Part shown: positions 12,499-14,083 of the stretch, piece after piece
How positions within the stretch are numbered: position 1 is the stretch's first letter
Layout of the letters: every line of letters starts with the position of its first letter
Assembly (NCBI GenBank): GCA_028822745.1
Contig: JAPKCZ010000021.1
Location: 1-14,083, forward strand
Length of the DNA stretch: 14,083 bases
Direction of reading: 5' to 3'
Source: Kiritimatiellia bacterium
Lineage (GTDB): Bacteria; Verrucomicrobiota; Kiritimatiellia; UBA8416; JAIOPI01
Program-made: the position numbers and the translations under genes
Notes under the pieces: model-generated
What the model was told of the DNA's origin: nothing
The model's database searches: none
The model's input: only the letters and a program-made list of their open reading frames with translations

Positions 12499-14083
12499 TA
12501 GGCCTGCTGATGCACTTGTGCGCATTCTTCCAGGACCTGCTCAATAAACGCATCCAATGCAACTTCGCCAATATTGCCCTGCTTGCGCTCGCGCACGGCA
12601 ACCTCGCCAGACTCAGCCTCTTTCGGACCCAGCACCAGCATATAAGGGATTTTCTCGGTCTGTGCACGCCGAATCTTGGCGCCAACTTTCTCCGATTTTG
12701 CATCCACGGACACGCGAATGTCGCGCGCCTGCAGTGCCTTTTCGACCTGACGGGCATAATCGATCTGATGCTCGGTGAGCGGCATCACACGTACTTGCTC
12801 AGGCGCCAACCACAATGGGAACGCACCGCCGTAATGCTCGATCAGAATACCAAAGAAACGTTCCAGGCTGCCCAGCAAGGCGCGATGCACCATGTAGGGG
12901 CGATGCTCTTTGCCGTCGTCACCAACGTAATTGAGGTCAAAGCGGTCCGGCAAATTGAAATCGAACTGAATCGTGCCCAACTGCCAGTCACGGCCGATTG
13001 CGTCCTTGATCTTCAAATCGATCTTGGGTCCGTAAAACGCACCGCCGCCTTCATCAACATCGTAGGCAATACCGGTCGACGTTAGCGCAGCCTTCAGGGA
13101 CGTCGTTGCCTGATCCCAGCGCGCTTCATCGCCAACGGCTTTGGCAGGGCGAGTCGACAAATAGGCCGAAATCTCTTCGAAACCGAAAGTCCGCAGCACT
13201 TTCAGGGCAAATTGAACGGCGCTGACGACTTCTGCTTCAACTTGATCCGGCGTACAGAAAATGTGCGCGTCGTCCTGCGTAAACCCGCGCACGCGCATCA
13301 AGCCATGCAGCGTGCCACTTTTCTCGTAGCGATATACCGTGCCCAGCTCGGCGTAGCGTAAAGGCAAATCGCGATAGGATCGCTTGTTGCTCTGATAGAT
13401 TTCGATATGGAAAGGACAGTTCATCGGCTTGATGAAATAGTCACTGCCGTCCACGTCCATGGGAGCAAACATGCCTTCCTTATAGAAGTCAAGATGCCCA
13501 GACGTATCCCAAAGGTTCGCGCGCCCGATGTGCGGCGTGTAGAGCAACTCGTAGCCGTTGCGGAAGTGCTCTTGACGCCAAAAGTCTTCAATGATGCTGC
13601 GTATGCGCGCACCTTTGGGGTGCCAATGAATGAGTCCGGGGCCTACATTTTCGCGGATGCTGAAAAGGTCGAGTTCGCGGCCGAGTTTACGATGATCCCG
13701 CTTGCGGGCTTCTTCAAGTAGCGCGAGAGCCTGGCGAATTTCTTTTTCGGTTCTGGCGGCGATACCGTACAGACGTTGGAACATCGGATTCGTTTCGATG
13801 CCACGATAATAGGAGCCGGCCACCGATGTGAGGCGAAACGCTCGTACATCCGCGGTCGATTCGACATGCGGGCCACGGCAGAGATCCACAAATTCACCGC
13901 AACGGTAAAACGTGATGGTCTCTCCCTCGGGAATGTCGGCAAGGCGCTCGACCTTGTAAGGCTGCCCCATCTTCTCAATCATCTCGGACGCTTCTTCACG
14001 CGTCGCTTCGATGCGTTCAAAGGGATGGTCCTCTTTGACGATTTTAGCCATCTCCCCTTCGATAGCCTCAAAGTCCTCGGGAC
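12498..14083 (-). CDS. thrS: Threonyl-tRNA synthetase (5' end outside window)
   Basis: Class II synthetase charging tRNA-Thr. The visible 528 or so residues begin within the editing region (PEDFEAIEGEMAKIVKED before an internal Met at 14051), so the N-terminal TGS domain and roughly the first 110 residues lie beyond the window. Visible parts are the editing domain with YRCGEFVDLCRGPHV, motif 1 with WHPKGARIRSIIEDF, the zinc-binding MNCPFH, motif 2 (RYAELGTVYRYEKSG, MRVRGFTQDDAHIFC), motif 3 (HRALLGSLERFFGILIEHY) and the C-terminal anticodon-binding domain (PEQVRVMPLTEHQIDYA through VAVRERKQGN). The E. coli order thrS-infC-rpmI-rplT is kept. The gene ends 74 bases before the infC start codon. 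Confidence 0.97.
   Translation of the reverse strand, partial: PEDFEAIEGEMAKIVKEDHPFERIEATREEASEMIEKMGQPYKVERLADIPEGETITFYRCGEFVDLCRGPHVESTADVRAFRLTSVAGSYYRGIETNPMFQRLYGIAARTEKEIRQALALLEEARKRDHRKLGRELDLFSIRENVGPGLIHWHPKGARIRSIIEDFWRQEHFRNGYELLYTPHIGRANLWDTSGHLDFYKEGMFAPMDVDGSDYFIKPMNCPFHIEIYQSNKRSYRDLPLRYAELGTVYRYEKSGTLHGLMRVRGFTQDDAHIFCTPDQVEAEVVSAVQFALKVLRTFGFEEISAYLSTRPAKAVGDEARWDQATTSLKAALTSTGIAYDVDEGGGAFYGPKIDLKIKDAIGRDWQLGTIQFDFNLPDRFDLNYVGDDGKEHRPYMVHRALLGSLERFFGILIEHYGGAFPLWLAPEQVRVMPLTEHQIDYARQVEKALQARDIRVSVDAKSEKVGAKIRRAQTEKIPYMLVLGPKEAESGEVAVRERKQGNIGEVALDAFIEQVLEECAQVHQQA

Overview
The window is 14 kb of a dense bacterial chromosome, with nearly every gene on the minus strand. The core set (ThrRS, IF3, bL35, bL20, PheRS alpha and beta, RarA, 5-FCL, RNase Y, YmdB, exonuclease VII) is ordinary housekeeping. 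RNase Y with YmdB excludes the enteric type. A Cys-cluster PheS and an exported CARDB/SdrD-like protein would fit a bacterium of the PVC group (Verrucomicrobiota, Kiritimatiellota or Lentisphaerota-like). No rRNA marker is present, so this taxonomic guess is inference.

Layout, read in the direction of transcription (right to left): thrS (its 5' end runs off the window) - infC - rpmI - rplT - [intrinsic terminator] - pheS - pheT is the classical translation cluster known from E. coli. infC appears to begin at an AUU codon with an ideal Shine-Dalgarno, as in E. coli. A gap of about 450 bases follows pheT. It holds a decayed phosphoribosyltransferase (PyrE-like) remnant and a structured leader. 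Next come rarA (start corrected to 7161), fthC (ATGA overlap with rarA), rny and ymdB, then xseA and xseB (ATGA overlap). This second block covers replication-fork maintenance, one-carbon metabolism, mRNA decay and DNA repair.

The left edge carries the only plus-strand gene, an exported CARDB protein that meets xseB tail to tail. Its C-terminus looks chimeric: an SdrD-like repeat breaks off and runs in frame into about 40 residues resembling a bacterial tyrosine kinase (Wzc/CpsD type).

The most unusual DNA lies on both sides of ymdB. Two diverged copies of an 83-91 base repeat, whose 42-base core matches at 41 of 42 positions, bracket the gene in inverted orientation. A 98-base array of 14 degenerate heptamers, almost free of A on the plus strand, fills the ymdB leader. 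A 33-base imperfect inverted repeat encloses one repeat copy upstream of xseA. I see no CRISPR array, insertion sequence, tRNA or rRNA. The window does not contain a recognisable new defence or biosynthetic system; the candidates for novelty are the repeat family around ymdB, the infC start region, and the two relic or chimeric loci.
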